DNA of 64,000 nt from Pararhizobium capsulatum DSM 1112 (GCF_030814475.1 NZ_JAUSVF010000001.1:4125001-4189000), one strand, 5' to 3'; shown: positions 12,741-23,465, numbered from the stretch's first letter. Notes: a model not told the origin generated them from the sequence alone. A program made the numbers and translations.

Positions 12741-12772
12741 TCCCGGAGAGTTTTCATTCTCCGGGATTTTTT
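12741..12772 (+). terminator. Rho-independent terminator after TPR gene
   Basis: TCCCGGAGA pairs perfectly with TCTCCGGGA across an 8-base loop (GTTTTCAT), followed by a run of T. It would end the TPR lipoprotein transcript. It stops only six bases before the ATG of the next gene. Confidence 0.88.
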
Positions 12773-12777
12773 GTGGC

Positions 12778-13839
12778 ATGGGTTTCAGACAAGTAACGGT
12801 CGTCGGCTCCGGCATCATCGGCGCGTCGATCGCATGGCATCTGACCGAAGCAGGCGCCAAGGTCACAGTCATTTCAAATGCGCGCGGCGGCGTGGCGACA
12901 CCAAGGTCCTTCGCATGGATCAACGCCAGCTGGGGCAACAGCGAAAGCTATTTCCGTTTTCGCATCCGCGCGATGGAGGAATGGAACCGCCTCGCAGCGG
13001 CCGTTCCCGCAATCCCGTATTTAGCCTGCGGCGGCCTCTGCTGGGATCTGCCGCCTGAAAAATTGAAGGCCTATGCCGAAGAGCACCGCAGCTGGGGCTA
13101 CGGCATCCGCGCGGTCAGTCGCGATGAAATCGCCGGACTGGAGCCGCATCTGGCCGGCCTGCCGGATTTTGCGCTGCACGCTGCGAATGAAGGCGCCGCC
13201 GATCCCTTGGCCACAGCGGAGGCGTTGATCGCGGATGTCCGTTCCAAGGGCGCCGAAATCCTGACGGGTATCGACGTGCGCTCTCTGATCATGGATGGAA
13301 ACCGTATTCGCGGACTGGTGACATCTGACGGAGATCACATAGCTGACACCATCGTTGTCGCTGCCGGCGCTGGCACGGCAGCATTGGCTGCAACCGCAGG
13401 AATCGACGTCGCGATCGAATCGCCGCCGGGGCTGCTTGTGCATTCCCGGCCAACCGGGAAGGTTCTGAACGGCCTTGTCATCGGTGAGAAGGCGCATATC
13501 CGCCAGACAGCGGAAGGCCGGATCGTTGCAGGCAGTGACTTTGGTGGCACCGACCCCGGATCGGATCCGGATAAGGCAGCGGAAGAACTGTTTGCGACCG
13601 TGCAGACGATGTTGCCAGACGCGGGCCTCGAACTCGATTTCTATACCGTGGGGCATCGCCCCACGCCGAAGGATGGTTTGCCAATCATCGGGCCGGTGGG
13701 GCGTGACGGGCTATATGCCGCCGTCATGCACTCGGGCGTGACGCTGGCACCGCTTGTCGGCCGGCTCGTTGCCGCCGAAGTACTTGGTGAGCCGCAGCCC
13801 GAGATGCTGGCGCCTTACAGGCTTTCACGTTTCGGCTGA
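12778..13839 (+). CDS. FAD-dependent oxidoreductase (DAO family)
   Basis: 353-residue DAO-family flavoprotein related to D-amino-acid dehydrogenase and glycine/sarcosine oxidase. The N-terminal dinucleotide fold shows VVGSGIIGASIAWHL (about residues 7-21); VVAAGAGTAAL and the C-terminal HRPTPKDGLPIIGPVG FAD-binding block are intact. Substrate is probably a secondary or D-amino acid, but the sequence does not say which. The ATG at 12778 gives a normal N-terminus (MGFRQVTVVGSG). It has no Shine-Dalgarno and follows the upstream terminator by six bases, so translation may be leaderless or poor. Confidence 0.82.
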   Translation: MGFRQVTVVGSGIIGASIAWHLTEAGAKVTVISNARGGVATPRSFAWINASWGNSESYFRFRIRAMEEWNRLAAAVPAIPYLACGGLCWDLPPEKLKAYAEEHRSWGYGIRAVSRDEIAGLEPHLAGLPDFALHAANEGAADPLATAEALIADVRSKGAEILTGIDVRSLIMDGNRIRGLVTSDGDHIADTIVVAAGAGTAALAATAGIDVAIESPPGLLVHSRPTGKVLNGLVIGEKAHIRQTAEGRIVAGSDFGGTDPGSDPDKAAEELFATVQTMLPDAGLELDFYTVGHRPTPKDGLPIIGPVGRDGLYAAVMHSGVTLAPLVGRLVAAEVLGEPQPEMLAPYRLSRFG

Positions 13840-13868
13840 GAGGGCATCCCGGATCTATCGCACATATG

Positions 13869-13896
13869 AAAATGCCCGCGACTTCGCGGGCATTTT
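13869..13896. terminator. bidirectional terminator
   Basis: AAAATGCCCGCGA, a CT spacer, then TCGCGGGCATTTT: a perfect hairpin with A and T runs on both flanks, lying between the convergent FAD oxidoreductase and pntB. It should terminate both transcripts. Confidence 0.9.
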
Positions 13897-13917
13897 GCAT
13901 TGTAGCGGATCGCAATC

Positions 13918-15315
<1,398 letters not shown>

Positions 15316-15325
15316 TAGCGCGGCC

Positions 15326-15736
15326 TCACTTGTCTTTTTTCTTGTACATGGCGAGCATGCGCTGGGTCACGAGAAAGCCGCCGAAGATGTTCACCGAGGC
15401 GAGGATCAGTGCGATGAAGCCGAAGCCTGTGGCAAGACCAGACAGCGAGATGCCGACGGCCAGCAGTGCGCCGACGACAATGACCGACGAAATCGCATTG
15501 GTGACGGCCATCAGCGGCGTGTGCAGCGCCGGCGTCACCGACCAGACGACGTAATAGCCGACGAAGATCGACAGAACGAAGATTGCCAGCTGGAAGACAA
15601 AAGGATCGATTGCGCCGCCCGAGACGCCGTGGGCCAGAGCTCCCGCTGTGTCCGGCACATATTCGGCGGCGGTGCGCACCGCTTCGACCGCGCGGTCGAG
15701 ATCGGCGACTGCCTTGTCGAGAAGTTCATTGGCCAT
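15326..15736 (-). CDS. pntAB: NAD(P) transhydrogenase subunit alpha part 2
   Basis: 136-residue membrane half of the split alpha subunit (dIIa). Four hydrophobic segments fit the expected helices, with the conserved [13 protein letters not shown] loop and a basic C-terminus (MYKKKDK). The ATG at 15736 shares a base with the pntAA stop (TGATG), implying translational coupling; a GTG one codon earlier is also possible. A split alpha subunit is the usual alphaproteobacterial arrangement, unlike the fused E. coli PntA. Confidence 0.95.
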   Translation of the reverse strand: MANELLDKAVADLDRAVEAVRTAAEYVPDTAGALAHGVSGGAIDPFVFQLAIFVLSIFVGYYVVWSVTPALHTPLMAVTNAISSVIVVGALLAVGISLSGLATGFGFIALILASVNIFGGFLVTQRMLAMYKKKDK

Positions 15737-16884
15737 CACGCATCTCCTGCCGTCTTCGGCGCAAAGCCGGGATGAACCACGGCGCCGCCATGGGTCAAAA
15801 GTGTCGCCTTGACGAGTTCGTCTTCGAGATTGAGCGCCAGGCTTTTTGTCTCCTTCGAAACCAGCGTCTCGAGGAAGGTGTAGAGGTTCTTGGCATAGAG
15901 AAGCGATGTGGAAGCCGCGATCCGGCCGGCAAGGTTCGGCAAACCGACGACCTTCACGCCTTCGACGTCAACGGTTTCACCGGAAACCACGCCCTCGACA
16001 TTGCCGCCGCGCTCGACGGCGAGATCGACGACGACCGAGCCGGGCTTCATGCTGCTCAGCATCTCGCGGGTAACGAGCCGCGGCGCCGGACGGCCGGGGA
16101 TCAGCGCCGTGGTGATGACGATGTCCTGCTTGGCGATATGCTCGGCAACCAGAGCGGCTTGCTTGGCCTGATAGTCCCTCGACATCTCCTTGGCGTAGCC
16201 GCCATTCGTTTCAGCAGCCCTGAACTCGTCATCTTCGACGGCGATGAACTTGGCACCGAGTGAAGCGACCTGCTCCTTGGAAGCGGGGCGAACATCGGTT
16301 GCAGAGACCACGGCGCCGAGGCGGCGTGCTGTCGCAATCGCCTGCAAACCGGCAACCCCCGCGCCCATGACGAACACCTTGGCTGCCGGCACCGTACCAG
16401 CAGCTGTCATCATCATCGGCATGGCGCGATCGAAGGCATGGGAAGCTTCGATGACCGCCTGATAGCCGGCAAGATTTGCCTGCGACGACAAAACGTCCAT
16501 CGATTGCGCGCGGGTGATGCGCGGCATCAGTTCCATCGCGAAAGCCGAAACGTTGGCCTTGGCCATTTCGGCAAGGGCATCATCGTTGCCGTAAGGGTCC
16601 ATGACCGCAAGAACAATGGCGCCGGATTTGTAGGTGGAGATTTCGCAAGAGGTCGGCCGGCGAACTTTCAGAACGACATCGGCAGAGCCCACATCTGCGG
16701 CAGAGCCGATCCGGCCACCCACCTTTTCGAATTCGCTGTCCGGGATACGCGAGGAAAAACCCGCACCTGCTTCGATGACGACGTCGAAGCCAAGCCCCGT
16801 CAACCTTTTCACCGTTTCCGGCGATGCCGATACGCGGCCTTCGCCGGGATCGATTTCCCGCGCGATAAATACAGTTTCAGTCAA
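15736..16884 (-). CDS. pntAA: NAD(P) transhydrogenase subunit alpha part 1
   Basis: 382-residue soluble NAD(H)-binding subunit (dI) with alanine dehydrogenase-like folds. Conserved blocks: [17 protein letters not shown] at the N-terminus, [17 protein letters not shown], and the Rossmann block [22 protein letters not shown]'s core [10 protein letters not shown] chose the TTG at 16884, which has a strong GAGGAGGG Shine-Dalgarno and gives [11 protein letters not shown]; the upstream in-frame ATG adds twelve unrelated residues. First gene of the pnt operon. Confidence 0.94.
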   Translation of the reverse strand: MTETVFIAREIDPGEGRVSASPETVKRLTGLGFDVVIEAGAGFSSRIPDSEFEKVGGRIGSAADVGSADVVLKVRRPTSCEISTYKSGAIVLAVMDPYGNDDALAEMAKANVSAFAMELMPRITRAQSMDVLSSQANLAGYQAVIEASHAFDRAMPMMMTAAGTVPAAKVFVMGAGVAGLQAIATARRLGAVVSATDVRPASKEQVASLGAKFIAVEDDEFRAAETNGGYAKEMSRDYQAKQAALVAEHIAKQDIVITTALIPGRPAPRLVTREMLSSMKPGSVVVDLAVERGGNVEGVVSGETVDVEGVKVVGLPNLAGRIAASTSLLYAKNLYTFLETLVSKETKSLALNLEDELVKATLLTHGGAVVHPGFAPKTAGDA

Positions 16885-17051
16885 TGCCCCCTCCTCACGA
16901 CATACGCTCAGAAGGCACAAAGGTGCCTGCGACCGTACTCAACCTCCGCCCGCGCCTTCAGATCGACGCGCGCCCCATGGCCCGGAACCGGACCGCAAAA
17001 GGACAGGCGCGCTCTCTCCCGCGCCAGCCCCCCGCCAGATTTTGGAATTGC

Positions 17052-17276
17052 TTAACGCAGCAGCACGAAGCCGGCGATATTCAAGAGAATGAACAGAACC
17101 AAGGCCGAAAAGAAACCGGCGCTGGTGAAGAAGCCGGCAGCCATTGCGATCAGCAGGGAAACGCAGAAGACCGTGCCGAATTTCGTTGCGGTCAGGAAGA
17201 AGTTGTAGGTCTTCTCATGCTCGGAGTAGTCCATCGGTGCGCCGGTTTCGAGCGGTCCGGTATGATGCTCAGCCAT
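17052..17276 (-). CDS. aa3-type cytochrome c oxidase subunit IV
   Basis: 74-residue small membrane protein of the bacterial aa3 oxidase subunit IV type (COX4_pro_2). A hydrophilic start (MAEHHTGPLETGAPMDYSEH) leads to HEKTYNFFLTATKFGT and then hydrophobic stretches to the C-terminus. The family is a small non-catalytic subunit at the edge of the aa3 oxidase. It lies 167 bp before pntAA on the same strand; no other oxidase genes are near, which is normal for this gene in rhizobia. Confidence 0.88.
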   Translation of the reverse strand: MAEHHTGPLETGAPMDYSEHEKTYNFFLTATKFGTVFCVSLLIAMAAGFFTSAGFFSALVLFILLNIAGFVLLR

Positions 17277-17662
17277 TGTCCATTATCTCCCTGACATCAG
17301 ACAACGCACGCGCAAGGCGGCGGCGTGGTCTCTCATATTCAACCTCGGGACACCGAGCAGCTCTGCACCGGCAACCTCTTGAATTGCCATTACACAAAGC
17401 CACGTGAGAGCGCAACGAAAACCCGCGCCAAAGACTGCGGCATAAGGGTACTCGCCACTGCCTGGTCTGGCGGCAACGGCCAGCTATACATTCGAAATGA
17501 TTGCTGCGTTTCCAAGGTCAGATTATCCAATCTCGGCCTCCTCGCTGAAACGCGATCTGACGGTGAAATCGAGACTTTGGTGAAGGCTCGCTTGCCGCCT
17601 GACTGGCAATAGGCTAGGCGAATGATCATATCGAATGGACGAAGCATTCCGGAGGCCATGTC
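17277..17662. other. 386-bp gap, nothing recognised
   Basis: Lies between the divergent oxidase subunit IV and amidotransferase-type genes. It must contain promoters for both. I see no convincing open frame, palindrome or repeat. Confidence 0.5.
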
Positions 17663-18430
17663 ATGGCAAAGCCTTTTGTTGTAATTCCCGCCGATTTCAG
17701 GGCGTTCGACGGTAATGTCTGGCATGCGGTCCCGCATCAATATGTGCGTGCCGCCGTCGAAGGCGCAGAGGTGCTGCCTCTTCTGATTCCGGCCCTGGAA
17801 ACCGGAAATGACCCCGACGCGATCCTCGACCGGGTCGATGGTGTGCTGCTGAGCGGCTCGCGTACCAATGTTCACCCGTCATACTACAGCGACGGAGAAG
17901 CGCGCGACCTCGACGGGCCATTCGATATCGGACGCGATGCGACCGTCATGCCGCTCGTCCGACGTGCTCTGGAAAGGGGAATTCCCCTGCTCGCAATCTG
18001 CCGCGGTATTCAGGAACTGAACGTCGCGCTGGGCGGGACACTCGCCTCCGACATCCAGGAGCAGCCCGGCATATGGGATCATCGCAAGCCTGATGTACCC
18101 GAGCTGGATACGGCCTATGGCATCCGCCAGACAGTTCTCGTGAAGGAAGGCAGTTGCCTTGCTTCCGTGCTGGGCGCCGGCGAAGTGCGCGTCAACTCGC
18201 TGCACAGACTGGCGATTTCCAAGGCTGCACCGCAACTCGCCATCGAAGCCTTGGCCGAGGACGGGACGGTGGAGGCCGTATCCGTGATCGGAGCCAAGGC
18301 TTTTGCCGTTGGCGTGCAATGGCATCCGGAATATTGGGTCGGCAAAGACACGCCGTCCAATAAGCTGTTTGCCGCCTTCGGTGAGGCCGTTCGCGCCTAT
18401 GCCGACAGCAAGGCGAAAGTCACGGCTTAA
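17663..18430 (+). CDS. gamma-glutamyl-gamma-aminobutyrate hydrolase family protein
   Basis: 255-residue class I glutamine amidotransferase-like hydrolase (peptidase C26, PuuD-like). The catalytic triad is visible: Cys113 in LLAICRGIQE, and His221 and Glu223 in VQWHPEYW. Relatives cleave the gamma-glutamyl bond of gamma-Glu-GABA in putrescine breakdown, but the neighbours are not putrescine genes, so the substrate is open. GGAGG stands before the ATG. It ends tail-to-tail with the next gene, with a 4-bp overlap. Confidence 0.87.
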   Translation: MAKPFVVIPADFRAFDGNVWHAVPHQYVRAAVEGAEVLPLLIPALETGNDPDAILDRVDGVLLSGSRTNVHPSYYSDGEARDLDGPFDIGRDATVMPLVRRALERGIPLLAICRGIQELNVALGGTLASDIQEQPGIWDHRKPDVPELDTAYGIRQTVLVKEGSCLASVLGAGEVRVNSLHRLAISKAAPQLAIEALAEDGTVEAVSVIGAKAFAVGVQWHPEYWVGKDTPSNKLFAAFGEAVRAYADSKAKVTA

Positions 18431-19404
18431 GCTTGGGACTTGCTGCGCCGGAACGGTGTTTCCGGCACGGGTGTCAGGGCTTCACCCTTGTCGAACCACG
18501 CAATCAGGTTATCGACCACCAGATCACCCATGGCATTGCGTGTCGCTTCCGAAGCAGAACCGACATGCGGCAGGAGCGACACATTCTCAAGTGTCATCAG
18601 GGCTTCCGGCACATGCGGTTCGTTTTCGAAAACGTCGAGGCCGGCGGCCGCAATGACGCCCTGCTCCAATGCTTCGACCAAGGCCTTCTCATCGACAGTG
18701 CTGCCTCGCCCGACATTGATCAGGACGCCGTTCTTCCCAAGCGCAGAAAGCACATCGGCATTGACCGTGGCGCGCGTGCTTTCCGATCCCGGCACAATCA
18801 CGATCATCGTATCGACGGCATCGGCCATCGTCTTCAAGGTCGGATAATAGGCGTAGCTGATATCCTCCCGCTTGCTGCGGGTATGGTAGCCGATCGACAC
18901 ACCAAAGCTTTCCAGCCGGTGAGCAATCGCAAGACCGATACGGCCAAGGCCATAAAAGCCGACCGTGCGCCCTCTGAGCGTCAGGGGCGACAGCGGAAAC
19001 GCTCCGTCCCTCGCCCAGCGGCCCTGCCGCAGATAGTTTTCAGCGACCGGAAACCGCCGCAGTGTATTCAGCAGAAGCCCGATCGCCGTGTCGGCAACCT
19101 CGTCTGTCAGCACATCCGGCGTGTTGGTGACGGCGACACCACGGGATGCTGCATGAGCGGCATCGACACCGTCATAGCCTACGCCGAAGCTGGCAATGAT
19201 TTCGAGCTTTGGAAAAGCGTCAATAAACGCACTGGCGAGCTTGCCCTGAATTGCGATGCCGGAAACACGGGCGGCATCTTCAGCTGTCACCAACGCCGGA
19301 TCGGCGGACGCAAGCCGCACAAGTTCGAACGTCTCAGGCAAGCGATCGAGAACACGCTGGCTCATCTTGCCGGGAACGAGGACAATAGGGCGCTGTTGAG
19401 CCAT
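18427..19404 (-). CDS. D-isomer-specific 2-hydroxyacid dehydrogenase
   Basis: 325-residue NAD(P)-dependent dehydrogenase of the glyoxylate/hydroxypyruvate reductase branch. The cofactor motif is GFYGLGRIGLAIAH; the catalytic Arg is seen in NVGRGSTVDE, and the His acid/base in LLPHVGSAS, with Glu in the FENEPHVPEAL stretch. A GGAG stands before the ATG. It follows the LacI gene by 30 bp on the same strand, so it is probably the regulator's target or operon partner. The exact 2-oxoacid substrate cannot be read from sequence. Confidence 0.9.
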   Translation of the reverse strand: MAQQRPIVLVPGKMSQRVLDRLPETFELVRLASADPALVTAEDAARVSGIAIQGKLASAFIDAFPKLEIIASFGVGYDGVDAAHAASRGVAVTNTPDVLTDEVADTAIGLLLNTLRRFPVAENYLRQGRWARDGAFPLSPLTLRGRTVGFYGLGRIGLAIAHRLESFGVSIGYHTRSKREDISYAYYPTLKTMADAVDTMIVIVPGSESTRATVNADVLSALGKNGVLINVGRGSTVDEKALVEALEQGVIAAAGLDVFENEPHVPEALMTLENVSLLPHVGSASEATRNAMGDLVVDNLIAWFDKGEALTPVPETPFRRSKSQA

Positions 19405-19434
19405 GGTGGATCTCCGGAAATGAAATGGGGATTT

Positions 19435-20463
19435 TCAGTCCTGCTGGGTCGTTCTCAGCGGACCGGTCGATTGCCGGATACGCATTTCCGGCTTGATCAG
19501 GTGGATGCCATCCGGCTCGTGGCTGCCGTTCAGCTTGTCGAGCAGGGCACGCGCCGCGCTACGGCCAACCTCGGCCTGTCCGTTCCAGACGGTCGTCAGT
19601 GCCGGCGTGGCAATCGAAGCGTCTTCAAGATCATCGTAGCCCGTGACCGACACATCGCGACCGGGCACGAGACCCGCGCGGGCAATACCGTTCATCATGC
19701 CGATCGCCACAAGGTCGTTCCAGCAGACGACGGCCGTCGGTTTTTGTGGAAGCGACAAAAGATGGACGGCCGCCTCGAAACCGCCCTGCATCGTGCGCGG
19801 GCCAGGAATACGCAGGTTCGGATCGACCTCGATATTGGCCTTGCGCAGGGCCATCACATAGCCCTGATAACGGTCGCGGCCTGTCGATGTCTGGTCGGTT
19901 CCGCCGACCATGGCGATAACGCGATGGCCAAGGCTGATCAGGTGGTTGGTTGCAAGCGAAATGCCATAGGCATCGTCGCCACGGAAGATCGGAACATCCA
20001 GACCTTCAATGGAGCGGGCGACGAGGATCGCCGGCATGCCATTGTCTTCCGCCAACTGGATATCTTCCGGCGGCGTGCCGATCGCCGGCGACATGATGAC
20101 GCCGTCGCCGCCGAGTTGCAGCAGCGTTTCGATAAAGGCACGCTGCTTCTCGACGGAATCGTAGTGATTGGAAAGAATGAAAGTCTGCCGGTCACGGTCG
20201 AGCTCGGCTTCGATGGCTTTGAGAATTTCGCCGTAGAACGGGTTCATGATGTCGTGAACCACGACCCCGATGATTCCCGAACGCGACGTTCTCAAGCTTG
20301 CTGCACGCCGGTTGTAGATATAGCCCAGCGCTCGCGCCTGTTCCTTGATCTTGTCGCGCGTAACAGCTGCAACGAGCGGACTGTCGCGAAGAGCAAGCGA
20401 AACAGTTGCCGTCGATACGCCGAGGGTCTCGGCGATCGTCGAAAGCTTGATCTTCTGGGCCAA
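19435..20463 (-). CDS. LacI-family transcriptional regulator
   Basis: 342-residue repressor-type protein. The N-terminal helix-turn-helix is LSTIAETLGVSTATVSLAL followed by the hinge RRAASLRTSRSG; residues about 60-335 are a periplasmic-binding-like sensor domain. I chose TTG 20463, which follows GGGAGGG and starts just before the DNA-binding domain; the in-frame ATG at 20538 would add 25 unrelated residues. It is co-directional with the 2-hydroxyacid dehydrogenase. The palindrome at 20512-20526 is a likely autoregulatory site. Confidence 0.9.
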   Translation of the reverse strand: MAQKIKLSTIAETLGVSTATVSLALRDSPLVAAVTRDKIKEQARALGYIYNRRAASLRTSRSGIIGVVVHDIMNPFYGEILKAIEAELDRDRQTFILSNHYDSVEKQRAFIETLLQLGGDGVIMSPAIGTPPEDIQLAEDNGMPAILVARSIEGLDVPIFRGDDAYGISLATNHLISLGHRVIAMVGGTDQTSTGRDRYQGYVMALRKANIEVDPNLRIPGPRTMQGGFEAAVHLLSLPQKPTAVVCWNDLVAIGMMNGIARAGLVPGRDVSVTGYDDLEDASIATPALTTVWNGQAEVGRSAARALLDKLNGSHEPDGIHLIKPEMRIRQSTGPLRTTQQD

Positions 20464-20511
20464 ATTCCCTCCCCCGCCCCGCGGTGCGGATATCCGTCTT
20501 TTTAAATTCTC

Positions 20512-20526
20512 TTTAAACTGTTTAAA
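20512..20526. promoter_or_regulatory. candidate LacI operator
   Basis: TTTAAACTGTTTAAA is a perfect 7-1-7 palindrome 49 bases before the chosen start of the LacI gene (minus strand). AT-rich sequence surrounds it. Likely autoregulation of this LacI regulator and the dehydrogenase downstream. Confidence 0.5.
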
Positions 20527-20541
20527 TGACTGCGGCAATCA

Positions 20542-21051
20542 TCAATTTTCGTCTTCCAGCTCCTCCGACACGACACCCTGCAGGTTGCCATCGACCGCCC
20601 TGAGCAACTTCATCAGCGTCCGCACCTGCTTGTCGCTCAAACCTCGTATGGCGATTTCCTCGGAAGCCTTGCCGGCTGCTTCAATGCCATCGAGACGATC
20701 ACGCCCGACCGACGTCAGATAGACCTTTGTCAAACGCGCATCATCCGCATCGGCGCGCCGCTCCAGGAAACCCTGCGCTTCCATGCGACCGATCGTGCGC
20801 GTCATGGTCGGTGCTTTCACGCCGAGACGCGCGGCGAGCGCACCCGCCGTCAGACCGTCTGTCTCGGCCAGCGACAGCATCACGCCATCCTGGCCGGCAT
20901 AGAGTCCGCTTTCAAGCAGGTTGCGCGACAGGACCGTCCGCATGGAACGCGCGGCCTGTACCAGCGCCGACGCGAGGTCCGGGGTGCCGGCCGTCAACTC
21001 ATGCTTCTTCTTGCCCTTGGCTTTCTTTTCGGCCTTGCTTTTCTTTCCCAT
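20542..21051 (-). CDS. MarR-family transcriptional regulator
   Basis: 169-residue winged-helix regulator. A very basic N-terminal stretch (MGKKSKAEKKAKGKKK) precedes the MarR fold: LTAGALAARLGVKAPTMTRT is the DNA-recognition region and ADADDARLTKVYLT the wing. GGAGG before ATG 21051 fixes the start. The lysine-rich tail is additional to the standard fold. It is divergent from the creatininase-family gene, 94 bp apart, so that gene is the likely target. Confidence 0.88.
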   Translation of the reverse strand: MGKKSKAEKKAKGKKKHELTAGTPDLASALVQAARSMRTVLSRNLLESGLYAGQDGVMLSLAETDGLTAGALAARLGVKAPTMTRTIGRMEAQGFLERRADADDARLTKVYLTSVGRDRLDGIEAAGKASEEIAIRGLSDKQVRTLMKLLRAVDGNLQGVVSEELEDEN

Positions 21052-21145
21052 TGATCCTCCAGCAAAATGCTTGCGCGGCCTTCCTTGACTTGTATGACTC
21101 GAATGACACGCAAACCGCAAGCCGAAGCAGAGGCGAAGCTTACAT

Positions 21146-21937
21146 ATGGCAATGCCGGCACCTATCTGGAAAGACAACGTTTACGCCTTGCTCCCCTCGG
21201 AACGGGCGCAGTGGATCGCCGTCCTGCCCCTTGGAGCACATGAGCAGCACGGGCCGCATTTACCCCCTGAGACCGATACGATCATCGTCGAAGGCCTTGT
21301 CGAGAAGACTATCGCCCGCCTGCCTTCCGGCCTGCCCGTCACCTTTCTGCCGGCAGAGCCCGTTGGCTATTCCATCGAACATCTGGATTTTCCGGCCACC
21401 CGCAGCTTTTCCTACAGCGAAGCTGTGGAGCGGTGGCTGGGCATTGCCGAGGAGCTGTCGGCACTCGGGATCCGCAAGATGGTGATGTTCAATGCCCATG
21501 GCGGTAACGCGCCGCTGATGACTGTCGTCGCGACCGAAGCCCGTGTTCGGTTCAATATGCTGGCTGTCGCTACAAGCTGGACCCGTTTCGGTCAGCCCGA
21601 GGGCTTTATCGACCCTGCCGACAAAGCAATCGACATCCACGGCGGCGACATAGAGACGTCAGTGATGCTGGCGCTTGCTCCTGATCGCGTAGGCATTGAG
21701 AAGGCCGCAAACTTCTCTTCCCGCCAGAACCAGTTTGCGAACGACTTCCGGCACTTGCGCGCCTACGGACCCCACGCATTCGGATGGAAGATGCAAGATC
21801 TGAATGACGAAGGCGTGGCCGGCAATGCAACGGCAGCGACGGCCGAGCGCGGTGAAACGCTGATCGAGCATGCCGTCAGCGGCTTCATCGAACTGCTTGA
21901 GGATGTCGATCGGTTCGATCTCGCGCTGCTGCGCTAA
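21146..21937 (+). CDS. creatininase-family amidohydrolase
   Basis: 263-residue member of the creatininase family, metal-dependent enzymes that open cyclic amides. Metal ligands seen: Glu33 and His35 in LGAHEQHGPHLPP, Asp44 in PETDT, plus FNAHGGNAPL and DIHGGDIETS, matching the creatininase pattern. Members include creatinine amidohydrolase and other cyclic amide hydrolases; substrate is unknown here. Its divergent MarR neighbour suggests inducible control. With the C26 hydrolase and dehydrogenase nearby it may serve nitrogen-compound breakdown, which is inference. Confidence 0.86.
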   Translation: MAMPAPIWKDNVYALLPSERAQWIAVLPLGAHEQHGPHLPPETDTIIVEGLVEKTIARLPSGLPVTFLPAEPVGYSIEHLDFPATRSFSYSEAVERWLGIAEELSALGIRKMVMFNAHGGNAPLMTVVATEARVRFNMLAVATSWTRFGQPEGFIDPADKAIDIHGGDIETSVMLALAPDRVGIEKAANFSSRQNQFANDFRHLRAYGPHAFGWKMQDLNDEGVAGNATAATAERGETLIEHAVSGFIELLEDVDRFDLALLR

Positions 21938-21945
21938 GGAGCCAG

Positions 21946-21965
21946 CGCGCTTTGAAAAAAGCGCG
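21946..21965. terminator. hairpin between convergent genes
   Basis: CGCGCTTT and AAAGCGCG form an 8-bp stem with a GAAA loop, between the convergent creatininase-family and RTX genes. There is no clear T run on either side, so termination efficiency is uncertain. Confidence 0.5.
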
Positions 21966-21979
21966 GTACCCCGGCAAAT

Positions 21980-23215
21980 CTAGAGAATGAAGTCTGCCTT
22001 CTTCAAGGCGATTGCATCGTCAAAATGAATGGCGAAATCGGCAACCGTGTCGCCGTTCGTATCGCCATAGACATAGGTATCGGAACTGCCCTTCGTATAC
22101 CGCAATTCCCCGGCCTTGCCGGAGAAGGCGTCGGTACCGATAAAGGAAAATCCCTGATTGCCCGACACGGTGCTTTTGGCGTCGATCGCACCAAGATCGA
22201 CGCGGTCTCCGGAGGATTGCGAAAAATCAAAAATCGTATCGCGGCCGCTGGCGGCAATCTTTGAATCCGCTGCACTGGTAAATCGGAACGCATCCTTCCC
22301 TGAACCCCCGTAAAGATCGTCGGCGCCAGCGCCGCCAAACAGCCGATCGCTGCCTGCTCCACCCTTCAAGATGTCGTTGCCACTATCGCCCTGAAGAAAA
22401 TCGTCCCCGTTGCCGCCCGAGATATAGTCATTGCCCGTGCCGCCATAACCGCGGTCGCTGCCGCCGCCGAGGATGAGCGTGTCGTTCCCGCCCTCCCCAT
22501 AGAACCGATTGTCATTATAGCCAAAGGCGATGGTATCGGAGACGGTATCACTGATATGATCGCCAAAAGCGGAGCCAGATACATCGCTGAACCCGGTGAT
22601 TTTATCACCCTGGGCATGTCCACCGGATCCGGTGGTGGCCTGGCCATAAGTCAGCTTTACATTCACGCCAGCATTGGAACTTGTGTAAGAGAGCTTGTCG
22701 CGAGCATCGCCGCCGCCGGAAAGCGTATCCGCCCCGCTGCCACCTTCGATGACATCGACACCGGCCCCGCCGGAAATATTGTCGGCATCGGCACCGCCAT
22801 AGACCTTATCGTTGCCGTTGCCGCCCTTCAGCTCATCCTTTCCGGCTCCGCCGTAGATGGTGTCATGACCATCGCCACCCCAGATGACATCGGCACCGCC
22901 CGCACCGTCGGCAACTTTATCGCCGTAGAGGATATTGTTGCGTTCATTCCCCTGGATGAAATCCGACCCGTCGCTGCCGCGCACGTTTTCGATCTGGCCC
23001 TTGATGATCAGACGCGACGCGACATTGCCGCTGCTGAAATACATCCCCGATGCGGAGGTTGCCACGCCTGCATCTGTCTCCCAGGCAAGGCGAATATCTG
23101 TCTGCTTGGAATAGACGCCATTGAAGACGAGCCAATCGGTGCCGGACGTATCGGTCAGCGTCACTGTCTTGGTGTTCCTGGCTAGCGTATCGATGGTATA
23201 GATGTTGTTTGCCAT
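21980..23215 (-). CDS. RTX calcium-binding repeat protein
   Basis: 411-residue protein with many GGxGxDxxx-type nonapeptides (for example GGDGHDTIYGGAGKDELKG's core GGDGHDTIYGGAGKD and GGAGADDLYGGSGKD), which bind calcium in a parallel beta-roll. There is no N-terminal signal peptide, and the C-terminus (IHFDDAIALKKADFIL) resembles the secretion signals of type I-exported RTX proteins. No protease, lipase or adhesin domain is visible, and no type I transporter is adjacent. The start at 23215 (MANNIYTIDTLARN) has GGAG upstream. Related rhizobial proteins affect nodulation or surface attachment, but the role is not shown here. Confidence 0.85.
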   Translation of the reverse strand: MANNIYTIDTLARNTKTVTLTDTSGTDWLVFNGVYSKQTDIRLAWETDAGVATSASGMYFSSGNVASRLIIKGQIENVRGSDGSDFIQGNERNNILYGDKVADGAGGADVIWGGDGHDTIYGGAGKDELKGGNGNDKVYGGADADNISGGAGVDVIEGGSGADTLSGGGDARDKLSYTSSNAGVNVKLTYGQATTGSGGHAQGDKITGFSDVSGSAFGDHISDTVSDTIAFGYNDNRFYGEGGNDTLILGGGSDRGYGGTGNDYISGGNGDDFLQGDSGNDILKGGAGSDRLFGGAGADDLYGGSGKDAFRFTSAADSKIAASGRDTIFDFSQSSGDRVDLGAIDAKSTVSGNQGFSFIGTDAFSGKAGELRYTKGSSDTYVYGDTNGDTVADFAIHFDDAIALKKADFIL

Positions 23216-23465
23216 TGCCGCATTCTCCGTGTTGAACGATCGGTGCTGCATTCCGTTTTCGCCGGGCCGCTGCTAACAGGGCGTTTCCCGAACGATCTCA
23301 TCCTCGACCTTTGTGGTCACCGGCTCTGTTCCCGCGGAAACCGGCTTTCCGCACCTGCAATGACCCCGCGACTTTTCTCATCCGGCATTTGCGCTTGCCG
23401 CTTTCCTCTCCTATATCAACAGCAACCGTGCCAGCAGGCACAAGCGAATTTCCCTTGAGGTTCCC

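Noticed and set aside
18433..20505. 690-codon plus-strand frame across the dehydrogenase and LacI genes
   Set aside because: Spans two well-identified minus-strand genes and shows no domain; a codon-bias shadow.
22300..23000. Regular repeats that might be mistaken for a CRISPR array
   Set aside because: They are in-frame GGxGxD calcium-binding nonapeptides of the RTX gene, without identical repeats and unique spacers.
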